Source of the DNA: RPQJ01 sp035554635
GTDB lineage: Bacteria > Pseudomonadota > Gammaproteobacteria > Steroidobacterales > Steroidobacteraceae
DNA length: 20,384 bases
Assembly (NCBI GenBank): GCA_035554635.1
Contig: DATMIB010000060.1
Coordinates: forward strand, 1 to 20,384
Direction of reading: 5' to 3'
A program made the translations under genes and the position numbers. This document shows, piece after piece, positions 14,269 to 20,384 of this stretch; positions within the stretch are counted from its first letter, which is position 1; every line of letters begins with the position of its first letter. The notes beneath the pieces were generated by a model. That model was given only the letters and a program-made list of their open reading frames with translations, was not told where the DNA came from and did no database searches.

Positions 14269-15297
14269 CTACATCTTGAGCACGGCCCGGAAGCGTGCCG
14301 CCCCGCTCATCATGTGCTGGTAGGCGCGCTCGGCGTCGGCGAATGCGAACACCTCGTTCCTCGAGCGCACGCCCGTCATCGCGCAGAACGCGAGCGTGTC
14401 CTGCGAGTCGATCGAGGTGCCCGAATACCAGCCGCGCACCGACTGGTTGCCACCGATCAACTGAATCGGCGGGACCTCGAGCGTCGGTACCGCGCCGACG
14501 ACCAGGAAGGTGCCCCGCGGCCCGAGCCCGCCGATGCACGACTGCATCGCCTCCGCGCTCGTGGCCGTCGCGAGGATGACCTTGGCACCGCCGAGCTTCT
14601 GCAAGGCCTTGGCCGGGTCCTGCGCGCGGCTGTCGATGTAGTGGTGCGCGCCGAGCTCGCGCGCGAACGCGGCCTTGTCCTCGCCGCGGGCGATGCCGAC
14701 GACCTCGAAGCCCATCTTCGCGGCGAACTGGACGCCCAGGTGACCGAGCCCGCCCAGGCCGAGGACGGCCACGAGGTCGGGCGGTCGCGCGTCCATGTGA
14801 CGCAACGAATTGAATGTCGTGACGCCCGCGCACATCAGCGGCGCGGCTTCCTCCGACGACAGCGCGTCGGGCACGCGTGCCAGTGCGCTGTGCAACGCGA
14901 GCATGTACTCGCCGTAACCGCCGTCCGCGGTGACACCCGTGATCCGGTGCACCGTCTGGCAGGCGAAGAAGTTGCCGCGCCGGCAGTTGTCGCACCGACC
15001 GCACTGGCCGCCGTGCCAGCCGACACCGACGCGGTCGCCGACCTGCCACCCCTCGACGCCGTCCCCGAGTGCGTCGATGCGCCCGATGACCTCGTGCCCG
15101 GGCACTCGCGGCAACTCGATGCCCGGGAAATGCGCGTGTCGCGTCATGGCGTCGCTGTGGCAGACGCCACACGCCTCGACCCGGACGCGGACCTCACCGG
15201 GCCCCGGCGTCGGCACGGGCCGCTCGACCATCTCCAACGGCGCATCGGGCCGTCCCACCTGTGCCACGCGCATCTTCGTCGCTGGAGTCGTGTTCAT
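14269..15297 (-). CDS. Zinc-dependent alcohol dehydrogenase (MDR family)
   Basis: This 342-residue medium-chain dehydrogenase has both zinc sites. The catalytic zinc is bound by Cys46 (GVCHSD), His68 (PGHE) and Cys156 (MCAGVT). The structural zinc site is the four cysteines 99, 102, 105 and 113. The nucleotide-binding Rossmann motif is GLGGLGHLG (180-188). The family interconverts primary alcohols and aldehydes with NAD(P); the sequence resembles propanol-preferring or cinnamyl-type ADHs. It is the last gene of the minus-strand run regulator, acyl-CoA dehydrogenase, BKACE, ADH, starting 40 bp after the BKACE stop, with GAGAGGG before the ATG. In this context it could oxidise a terpenoid or branched alcohol feeding the acyl-CoA steps, but the exact substrate is not shown by the sequence. 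Confidence 0.92.
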   Translation of the reverse strand: MNTTPATKMRVAQVGRPDAPLEMVERPVPTPGPGEVRVRVEACGVCHSDAMTRHAHFPGIELPRVPGHEVIGRIDALGDGVEGWQVGDRVGVGWHGGQCGRCDNCRRGNFFACQTVHRITGVTADGGYGEYMLALHSALARVPDALSSEEAAPLMCAGVTTFNSLRHMDARPPDLVAVLGLGGLGHLGVQFAAKMGFEVVGIARGEDKAAFARELGAHHYIDSRAQDPAKALQKLGGAKVILATATSAEAMQSCIGGLGPRGTFLVVGAVPTLEVPPIQLIGGNQSVRGWYSGTSIDSQDTLAFCAMTGVRSRNEVFAFADAERAYQHMMSGAARFRAVLKM

Positions 15298-15337
15298 GCG
15301 AAGTCCCTCTCGATGAAGCTCCCGTCCGTGCCGCCGT

Positions 15338-16231
15338 TCAGGCGGCGGGTCGCAGCGCCAGCATTTCCCGTGCCTCGGTCGATGTCATCACCTGCCCGCC
15401 GAGGTCCTCGACGATGCGTCGGGCCTTGGCCACGAGTTCCGCGTTCGACCTGGCGAGCACGCCACGCGCGAGGTAGACGCCGTCCTCGAGCCCGACGCGG
15501 ACGTGCCCGCCCGCGAGGTACGACTGCGCGACCATCGGGAACATCGAACGCCCGATGCCGATCGCCGTGAACTGCGCGTCGGCCGGCAGCAGGTTCCGTG
15601 CGTAGGTCACCGTTTCCGGCGACGGCTGGAAACCGTACGACACGCCAAGCACGAACGAACACAGCAACGGCCGTTGCAGCGTGCCGTCGGCAAGCAGGTC
15701 GTGCAGCAGGGCAATGTCCCCCGAGTCGAACAGCTCGATCTCGGGCAGCACGCCCGCGCTGCGGATCACCTCGGCCATGCGACGCACGTTGCGCGGCGTG
15801 TTGATCACGACCTCCCTGCCGGAATTCATCGTGTTGAGGTCGAGCGTGCAGATCTCGGGCTTGAACTTCGCGACATGCTCGACGCGCACCTCGGGCCGCA
15901 CCAGCGTCGTGCCGGGCCCCGCGACCTTCGGGTCCTCCTCGGAGGGCACGAAGCGGCCACCTGGCCCCGTCGTCAGGTTCAGGATCAGCTCTGTGTTGCG
16001 TTCGCGAATGCGCTCGATGACCTCGCGGTAATGCTCGAGCGACATCGACGGTCGACCGGTCACCGGATCGCGCACGTGGACGTGGACCGTGGCGGCGCCC
16101 GCTTCGGCCGCGCCGAGTGCGCTTTCGGCGACCTGCTGTGGCGTGATCGGCAGGTGCGGCGTCTGCTCCGGCCGCGTCAGGTTGCCTGTGATCGCACAGG
16201 TGATCATCACGCGGTTCAGCGGGTTGCGCAT
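15338..16231 (-). CDS. BKACE family (DUF849) beta-keto acid cleavage enzyme
   Basis: This 297-residue TIM-barrel protein belongs to the BKACE family, whose founding member Kce condenses a beta-keto acid with acetyl-CoA to give acetoacetate and a CoA ester. The zinc site is visible: His50 and His52 in TVHVHVRDP, and Glu249 in VRVGLEDGV. The conserved Arg228 in GIGRSM matches the family's substrate-activating arginine. The opening ITCAITGNLTRPEQTPHLPITP is typical of the family. The start at 16231 (MRNPLNRVMITCAITGN) is preferred to 16270, which only adds 13 unconserved residues; neither has a strong Shine-Dalgarno site. BKACE enzymes act on many beta-keto acids, so the substrate is open. It lies 58 bp after the acyl-CoA dehydrogenase and probably shares its transcript, which suggests release of acetoacetate or a related unit late in the pathway. 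Confidence 0.9.
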   Translation of the reverse strand: MRNPLNRVMITCAITGNLTRPEQTPHLPITPQQVAESALGAAEAGAATVHVHVRDPVTGRPSMSLEHYREVIERIRERNTELILNLTTGPGGRFVPSEEDPKVAGPGTTLVRPEVRVEHVAKFKPEICTLDLNTMNSGREVVINTPRNVRRMAEVIRSAGVLPEIELFDSGDIALLHDLLADGTLQRPLLCSFVLGVSYGFQPSPETVTYARNLLPADAQFTAIGIGRSMFPMVAQSYLAGGHVRVGLEDGVYLARGVLARSNAELVAKARRIVEDLGGQVMTSTEAREMLALRPAA

Positions 16232-16289
16232 GCAGGGTTCCGTCGCTGCGTGGCTCGGGCCAGGACGCATGGTATCGCGCGCGGGGACA

Positions 16290-17450
16290 TCACGCCGGTC
16301 GTTTCTTCGGCAGCGTGCCCATGTATTTGGCGATGATGCCCAGCATGACTTCGTCGGCGCCGCCGCCGATCGAAAGCAGTCGTCCGTCGCGGTACATGCG
16401 GCTGATCGGGTTCTCGTTCATGAAGCCCATGCCGCCGTAGTATTGCAGGCAGCTGTCGGCCACTTCGCGCACCAGTCGGCCCGCCTTGAGCTTGGCCATC
16501 GACGCGAGCCGGGTGACGTCCTCCCCGGCCACCATCTGTTCCACGGCACGGTAGACGAGCGCGCGCAGCGCCTCGATCTCGGTCTGCAGCTCGGCGAGCC
16601 GGAAGTGGACGACCTGGTTGTCGAGCAGTGGCGCGCCGAAGACAGTGCGCTCGCGCGCGTACTCGACGATTGCTTCGACGGCGCGCTCCATGTACCGCAC
16701 GGACTGCGAGGCGCCCCACAGCCGTTCTTCCTGGAACTGTTGCATCTGGTAGGTGAAGCCCGCGCCCTCCTCGCCGATGCGGTAGCGCACGGGCACGCGC
16801 ACGTCCTCGAAGAACAGTTGTGCAGTGTCGGAAGCACGCATGCCGAGCTTGTCGAGCGTCCGTGCGACCGTGACACCCCTGTGCTTGAGCGGCACGACGA
16901 TCAGCGACTTGTTGCGATGCGAGCCGCCCTCGCCCGTGTTGGCGAGCATGCACATCCAGTCGGCCTGGGCGCCGTTGGTGATCCACATCTTGCTGCCGTT
17001 GATCACGTAATCGCCGCCGTCGCGGCGGGCGTACGTGCGGATCGAGGCGACGTCCGACCCCGCGCCGACTTCGGAGACGCCGACACAGGCCACCTGTTCG
17101 CCCGCGATCGCGGGCCGCAGGAACTCCTCGCGCAGTTCGTCGGAACCGAAGCGGGCCAGCGCCGGCGTCGCCATGTCGGTCTGCACGCCGATCGCCATCG
17201 GCACCGCGCCGCAGTCGATTTCGCCCAACGCCTCGCAGAACGCGAGGCTGTAGCTCCAGTCGAGCCCGAGCCCGCCGTAGCGCTCGGGTTTGGTGATGCC
17301 GAGGAAGCCCTGTTGCCCGAGCTTGCGGAACAGTTCGTGGGCCGGGAACCGACCGTCACGTTCCCATTCTTCCACGTGCGGGTTGATCTCCGCGTGCACG
17401 AAACGCCGCGCGGCGTCACCGAGGGACCGATGCTCTGCGCTGAACAACAC
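16290..17450 (-). CDS. Acyl-CoA dehydrogenase, branched-substrate (AtuD/IVD-like)
   Basis: This 386-residue flavoprotein carries out alpha,beta-desaturation of an acyl-CoA. Both acyl-CoA dehydrogenase signatures are present: VGVSEVGAGSDVAS near 123-136, and the YYGGMGF...RMYRD block near 337-355. The usual catalytic Glu position near the C terminus is occupied by glycine (IGGGADE, 361-367), whereas Glu242 in FQEERLW sits where isovaleryl-CoA dehydrogenase has its catalytic base. That alternative base placement is known in enzymes for branched substrates such as isovaleryl-CoA, and fits a citronellyl-CoA dehydrogenase (AtuD) type. The start is a GTG at 17450 with an excellent AAGGAG eight bases upstream. 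It lies 59 bp after the TetR gene. Family assignment is firm; the AtuD identity is an inference from residues and neighbours. Confidence 0.9.
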   Translation of the reverse strand: MLFSAEHRSLGDAARRFVHAEINPHVEEWERDGRFPAHELFRKLGQQGFLGITKPERYGGLGLDWSYSLAFCEALGEIDCGAVPMAIGVQTDMATPALARFGSDELREEFLRPAIAGEQVACVGVSEVGAGSDVASIRTYARRDGGDYVINGSKMWITNGAQADWMCMLANTGEGGSHRNKSLIVVPLKHRGVTVARTLDKLGMRASDTAQLFFEDVRVPVRYRIGEEGAGFTYQMQQFQEERLWGASQSVRYMERAVEAIVEYARERTVFGAPLLDNQVVHFRLAELQTEIEALRALVYRAVEQMVAGEDVTRLASMAKLKAGRLVREVADSCLQYYGGMGFMNENPISRMYRDGRLLSIGGGADEVMLGIIAKYMGTLPKKRPA

Positions 17451-17509
17451 GCTCGTTTCTCCTTGCGATCGCGGCCGCTCGAGCGACCGCGCTGGGTTCG
17501 TTCGTCAGC

Positions 17510-18157
17510 TCAAGCGCTGCCGTCGTCGCTCGGCGCCGTCTCGCCCTTGGGTCGCAGCAAAGGCGAGACCAGCCCGATCCAGCGCCGCATGATCCGCGCG
17601 ATGAACTCGGGGTCGTTCGTGTACTGCTGCTGGATGACGAGACCGCGGATCAGGCAGGCATTCATCGCCATCAGCACTTCGACGTCGTCGTCGTCGCCCG
17701 AGGCCGCCTCGTAACCCGCACGCGTGTACTGCGCCGCCTGCTCCTGCCAGGCGCGCAGCTTGCGACCCAGCCGTGACCGCAGCTTGGCGTCGGTGCGCAT
17801 CTTGACCAGGATCTCCAGCAGCGCGCGGAACTCGTCGGTGTTGGCACCCTTTTCCCAGGTGCGCATCAGCTCGCGCTCGGTCGAGCGGTCGGCTCGCGGG
17901 CCGCGCGTGTTGCGCAGGTGCAGGAACGTGGCATTGCCGAGCAGCCACTCGGCGGTGGCCGTCATCATGTCTTCGCGCGTCGGGAAATGGTGCTGGAGCG
18001 CACCCTTGGACACGCCGGCGAGCGCGGCGACGCGGCTGATCGACGTGTCGGCATAGCCGTCGCGCACGAGGCTGTCGGTCACGGCGCGACAGATGCGTTC
18101 GCGCGTGCGCGTGCTCTTCGCTTCCTGCAGTCCCGTTTCGAGCATGGACGACGCCAT
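17510..18157 (-). CDS. TetR/AcrR family transcriptional regulator
   Basis: This 215-residue protein has an N-terminal TetR-type helix-turn-helix (about residues 18-64): RERICRAVTDSLVRDGYADTSI then RVAALAGVSKGALQHHFPTREDM, which is the canonical recognition helix and tail. The C-terminal ligand domain is helical and of normal length, with an aromatic-free acidic patch (GDDDD) near 174-178. It is divergent from atuA, so it most likely represses both arms of the locus and is released by an acyl-CoA or terpenoid intermediate, as AtuR does for the atu genes. No Shine-Dalgarno site precedes the ATG at 18157 or the internal ATG at 18145, so the message may be nearly leaderless. The palindrome at 18175-18198 is its likely binding site. 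Confidence 0.92.
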   Translation of the reverse strand: MASSMLETGLQEAKSTRTRERICRAVTDSLVRDGYADTSISRVAALAGVSKGALQHHFPTREDMMTATAEWLLGNATFLHLRNTRGPRADRSTERELMRTWEKGANTDEFRALLEILVKMRTDAKLRSRLGRKLRAWQEQAAQYTRAGYEAASGDDDDVEVLMAMNACLIRGLVIQQQYTNDPEFIARIMRRWIGLVSPLLRPKGETAPSDDGSA

Positions 18158-18174
18158 GGACCGAGGCTAGCACG

Positions 18175-18198
18175 AAAACAATACGATCGGCTTGTTTT
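18175..18198. promoter_or_regulatory. 24-bp palindrome, probable TetR-family operator
   Basis: The half-sites AAAACAA (18175-18181) and TTGTTTT (18192-18198) are exact reverse complements, and the centre CGATCG (18184-18189) is itself a palindrome. Twenty of 24 bases are symmetric about 18186/18187. It lies alone in the 87-bp divergent gap, 17 bp upstream of the TetR start codon and 46 bp before the atuA start codon. The length, symmetry and place fit an operator bound by a TetR dimer or pair of dimers and controlling both directions. Confidence 0.75.
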
Positions 18199-18220
18199 GC
18201 CCGCGACCTGTTGCTACAAC
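18192..18220 (+). promoter_or_regulatory. Possible atuA promoter overlapping the operator
   Basis: TTGTTT at 18192-18197 and TACAAC at 18215-18220 are separated by 17 bases, the ideal sigma-70 spacing. The match to consensus is moderate (three of six and four of six). The -35 box is the right half of the operator palindrome, so a bound repressor would block it. On the minus strand, TATTGT overlapping the left half-site is a candidate -10 box for the regulator gene. Confidence 0.35.
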
Positions 18221-18244
18221 GTCGGACGGGTCGAGGGAGACGGC

Positions 18245-20050
18245 GTGGCGGACAGGACCATCCGGATCGGGGGCGCCAGTGGCTACTGGGGCGATGCCGC
18301 GTTCGCGACGCCGCAACTGTTGCGCGCGGGCCGCGTCGATTACCTCGTTTACGACTACCTCGCCGAGATCACGATGTCGTTGCTCGCGCGGGCCCGCGCG
18401 AAGAACCCTGACTTCGGCTACGCGACCGATTTCGTCACGACCGCGATGGCGCCACACCTCGAGGAGATCGCGCGCCAACGGGTCAAGGTGATCGCGAACG
18501 CAGGCGGCATGAACCCCGCTGCCTGCGCGGCCGCCCTGCGCAAGGCCTGTGCGGCGAAAGGTGTGCGCCTGCGCATTGCGGTCGTCACGGGCGACGACTT
18601 GATGGAACGTGCCGCCGAGTTCGGTACGCGTGCGATACGTGAAATGTTCTCCGGCGCGGCCTGGCCCGCGCCCGACCGCATCGCCAGCATCAACGCCTAC
18701 CTCGGCGCTTTTCCGATTGCGGCCGCGCTCGATGCCGGCGCCGACATCGTCGTCACGGGCCGCTGTGTCGACAGTGCCGTCACGCTCGGTGCGTGCATCC
18801 ATGAATTCGGATGGCGTCCCGGCGACCTCGACCGGCTCGCCGCCGGCAGCCTCGCCGGGCACCTGCTCGAGTGCGGCACACAGTTGACCGGTGGCAACTT
18901 CACCGACTGGGAACAGGTCGTCGACACCATGGTCGACGCCGGCTACCCGATCGCCGAAGTCGGCGTCGACGGCCGCTTCATCTGCACCAAGGCCGAGGGT
19001 ACCGGCGGCACCGTGACCGTCGGCACGGTGGCCGAGCAGATGCTGTACGAAATCGGCGACCCCGCCGCGTACGTGCTGCCCGACGTGACTTGCGACTTCT
19101 CACAAGTCCGCCTGCGGCAACTCGACCGCTACCGCGTGCTGGTCGAAGGCGCGCTCGGTCACCCGCCGCCCGCGACGTACAAGGTCTGTGCCACCTACGC
19201 CGACGGCTTCCGCGGCGGCGAGCAGTGGGTCGTGTATGGACGGGCCGCCGAACGCAAGGCGCGCAAGATCGCCGAGATCGCCTTCGCCCGCACCCGCGCG
19301 GCGTTGCAGGCCCGCGGCTTGCCGGACTTCTGCGAAACGCTGGTCGAGATCGTCGGCGCCGAAACGCACTACGGTGCGGCTCGCGATCCACGCGAACCGC
19401 GCGAGGTGCTGCTCAAGGCCGCGGCACGCCACGCCGACGAAGCGGGCATCGCGACGCTGTTCAAGGAATTCGTCGGCACGGCACTGGCGGCACCGCCCGG
19501 GCTTACGGCGTTCGCGGGCCGGCCCTCACCCAGCCCGGTAGTGCGTCTGTTTTCGTTCCTGCTGCCGAGGAGCGAAGTCGCGGTGAAGGTGGCGGTCGAC
19601 GACGTGCCCGTGCCGTTCAGCGAGCCTGCGGCGGCTGACGTGCCCGTGTCGCGCCGTGAGTCTGCGCGTGCCGAAGAGCCGCCACTGCCCGACGATCGCG
19701 GCCCGACGGTCACGGTCCCGCTCGAGACGCTCGCCTGGGCCCGCAGCGGCGACAAGGGCAACGACGCCAACGTCGGCGTGATCGCACGCGAAGCCCGCTA
19801 CCTGCCGTGGCTTTGGGCCGTGCTGACGCCCCAGCGCGTGCAGGCGCGCTTCGCGCATTTCCTGCAGGGCTCCGTCGAACGCTTCCTGCTGCCGGGCCTG
19901 CCGGCGATCAATTTCGTGCTGCACGACGTGCTCGGCGGCGGTGGCATCGCGAGCCTGCGCTCCGACCCGCAGGGCAAGGGGTACGCGCAGCTGCTGCTGG
20001 ACGAACCGATCGAAATCCCGCGTGCGCTGCTGGAGACGACATCCGCATGA
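18245..20050 (+). CDS. atuA: Acyclic terpene utilisation protein AtuA family (DUF1446)
   Basis: This 601-residue protein matches the AtuA family over its full length. The N-terminal domain (about 1-450) begins RTIRIGGASGYWGD and includes YDYLAEITMSLLARA, IANAGGMNP and the DIVVTGRCVDSAVTLG segment. The C-terminal ferredoxin-like domain (about 490-601) begins near VTVPLETLAWARSGDKGNDANVGV and ends GYAQLLLDEPIEIP. AtuA is needed for citronellol and geraniol use in Pseudomonas, but its biochemical role is not established, and homologues also sit in other acyl-CoA loci. The GTG at 18245 is chosen because GAGGGAGA lies just upstream and the family start follows at once; the frame is open further back, antisense to the TetR gene. 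Its TGA overlaps the ATG of the carboxylase gene (ATGA), indicating translational coupling. Confidence 0.9.
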   Translation: MADRTIRIGGASGYWGDAAFATPQLLRAGRVDYLVYDYLAEITMSLLARARAKNPDFGYATDFVTTAMAPHLEEIARQRVKVIANAGGMNPAACAAALRKACAAKGVRLRIAVVTGDDLMERAAEFGTRAIREMFSGAAWPAPDRIASINAYLGAFPIAAALDAGADIVVTGRCVDSAVTLGACIHEFGWRPGDLDRLAAGSLAGHLLECGTQLTGGNFTDWEQVVDTMVDAGYPIAEVGVDGRFICTKAEGTGGTVTVGTVAEQMLYEIGDPAAYVLPDVTCDFSQVRLRQLDRYRVLVEGALGHPPPATYKVCATYADGFRGGEQWVVYGRAAERKARKIAEIAFARTRAALQARGLPDFCETLVEIVGAETHYGAARDPREPREVLLKAAARHADEAGIATLFKEFVGTALAAPPGLTAFAGRPSPSPVVRLFSFLLPRSEVAVKVAVDDVPVPFSEPAAADVPVSRRESARAEEPPLPDDRGPTVTVPLETLAWARSGDKGNDANVGVIAREARYLPWLWAVLTPQRVQARFAHFLQGSVERFLLPGLPAINFVLHDVLGGGGIASLRSDPQGKGYAQLLLDEPIEIPRALLETTSA

Positions 20051-20384
20051 ATGCCTTCCAGACCCAGGTCGACCGCGAGTCGGACGGCTACCAGGCGAAT
20101 CGAGACGACATGCTCGGGCTCGTCGCGCAGTTGCGTCGCTACGAGGCGCGTGCCGAAGCGCTGTCCGAAAAGCGTCGCGACACGTTTGCGCAGCGCGGCC
20201 AGCTGACGCCACGCGAGCGCATCGCGCGACTGCTCGACCCCGGGATGCCGTTCCTCGATCTCTACAACCTCGCCAACTTCCTGGTCGAGGACGCCAACCG
20301 CGAAACGAGCGTGCCCGGCGCGAGCATGGTGTGTGGCATCGGTTTCGTCAGCGGCGTGCGGTGCCTGGTCGTTGCCGACGACAG
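20047..20384 (+). CDS. Acyl-CoA carboxylase beta subunit (AtuC/MccB-like), partial
   Basis: The first 112 residues of this gene lie in the window and it runs off the right edge. They match the N terminus of biotin-dependent acyl-CoA carboxylase carboxyltransferase subunits: a helical start with EARAEALSEKRRDTFAQRGQ, the family motif LTPRERIARLLDPG, then FLDLYNLANF and GIGFVSGVRCLVVADD. This subunit moves CO2 from biotin to an acyl-CoA such as geranyl-CoA or 3-methylcrotonyl-CoA. It overlaps atuA by 4 bp, the arrangement expected for AtuC, and would act after the acyl-CoA dehydrogenase step. The alpha (biotin carboxylase) subunit should lie downstream. Whether it is geranyl-CoA or methylcrotonyl-CoA specific cannot be decided from this part. 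Confidence 0.88.
   Translation, partial: MNAFQTQVDRESDGYQANRDDMLGLVAQLRRYEARAEALSEKRRDTFAQRGQLTPRERIARLLDPGMPFLDLYNLANFLVEDANRETSVPGASMVCGIGFVSGVRCLVVADD

Noticed and set aside
14314..15570. A 418-codon plus-strand frame across the ADH and BKACE genes
   Set aside because: It crosses two real genes and their gap, with no domain and a composition typical of antisense frames in GC-rich DNA.
17918..18244. Upstream extension of atuA
   Set aside because: It runs antisense through the TetR gene and the operator; the GTG at 18245 has a good Shine-Dalgarno site and starts exactly at the family's conserved N terminus.

Overview
The window is 20.4 kb of mostly high-GC DNA from a Gram-negative bacterium, most likely a member of the Pseudomonadota. 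The evidence is an outer-membrane type M48 lipoprotein, purine-rich Shine-Dalgarno sites, a strong GC bias at third positions that opens huge false frames opposite real genes, and a terpene or branched-acyl-CoA catabolic locus. The genus cannot be read from the sequence alone. Fifteen protein-coding genes can be supported; no RNA gene, CRISPR array or insertion sequence is visible.

Left part (1-1800): a compositionally milder stretch with a perfect hairpin, then a minus-strand pair of an HNH nuclease and a membrane-anchored DUF2726 protein, preceded by a small secreted cysteine-containing protein. It reads as accessory DNA. Next (1811-5380) come two divergent housekeeping-type exported enzymes: an amidase-signature hydrolase on the minus strand and an M48/TPR lipoprotein protease on the plus strand.

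Centre (5417-12115): the most unusual part, a 6.7 kb two-gene minus-strand operon. The first gene encodes a 1247-residue protein with two alpha/beta-hydrolase domains and a C-terminal type I metacaspase. Only 15 bp downstream starts a 979-residue protein with a gluzincin-type HEXXH metalloprotease domain, a peptidoglycan-binding domain and a GH19-like lysozyme/chitinase domain. Protease, esterase and wall-lytic activities in one transcription unit suggest a regulated lytic, cell-death, defence or interbacterial antagonism module. I know of no described system with this pair of architectures; the function is inference. A divergent plus-strand gene (about 12526-14265) encodes a membrane-anchored protein with a DUF4900-like beta-helix domain.

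Right part (14269-20384): a catabolic locus around a divergent promoter. On the minus strand lie a TetR regulator, an acyl-CoA dehydrogenase, a BKACE (DUF849) enzyme and a zinc alcohol dehydrogenase. On the plus strand lie AtuA and the start of an acyl-CoA carboxylase beta subunit, overlapping by 4 bp. The set resembles the acyclic terpene utilisation (atu) pathway, in which a branched acyl-CoA is dehydrogenated and carboxylated, although BKACE and ADH are not its classic members. A near-perfect 24-bp palindrome in the divergent gap is the likely operator of the TetR protein.
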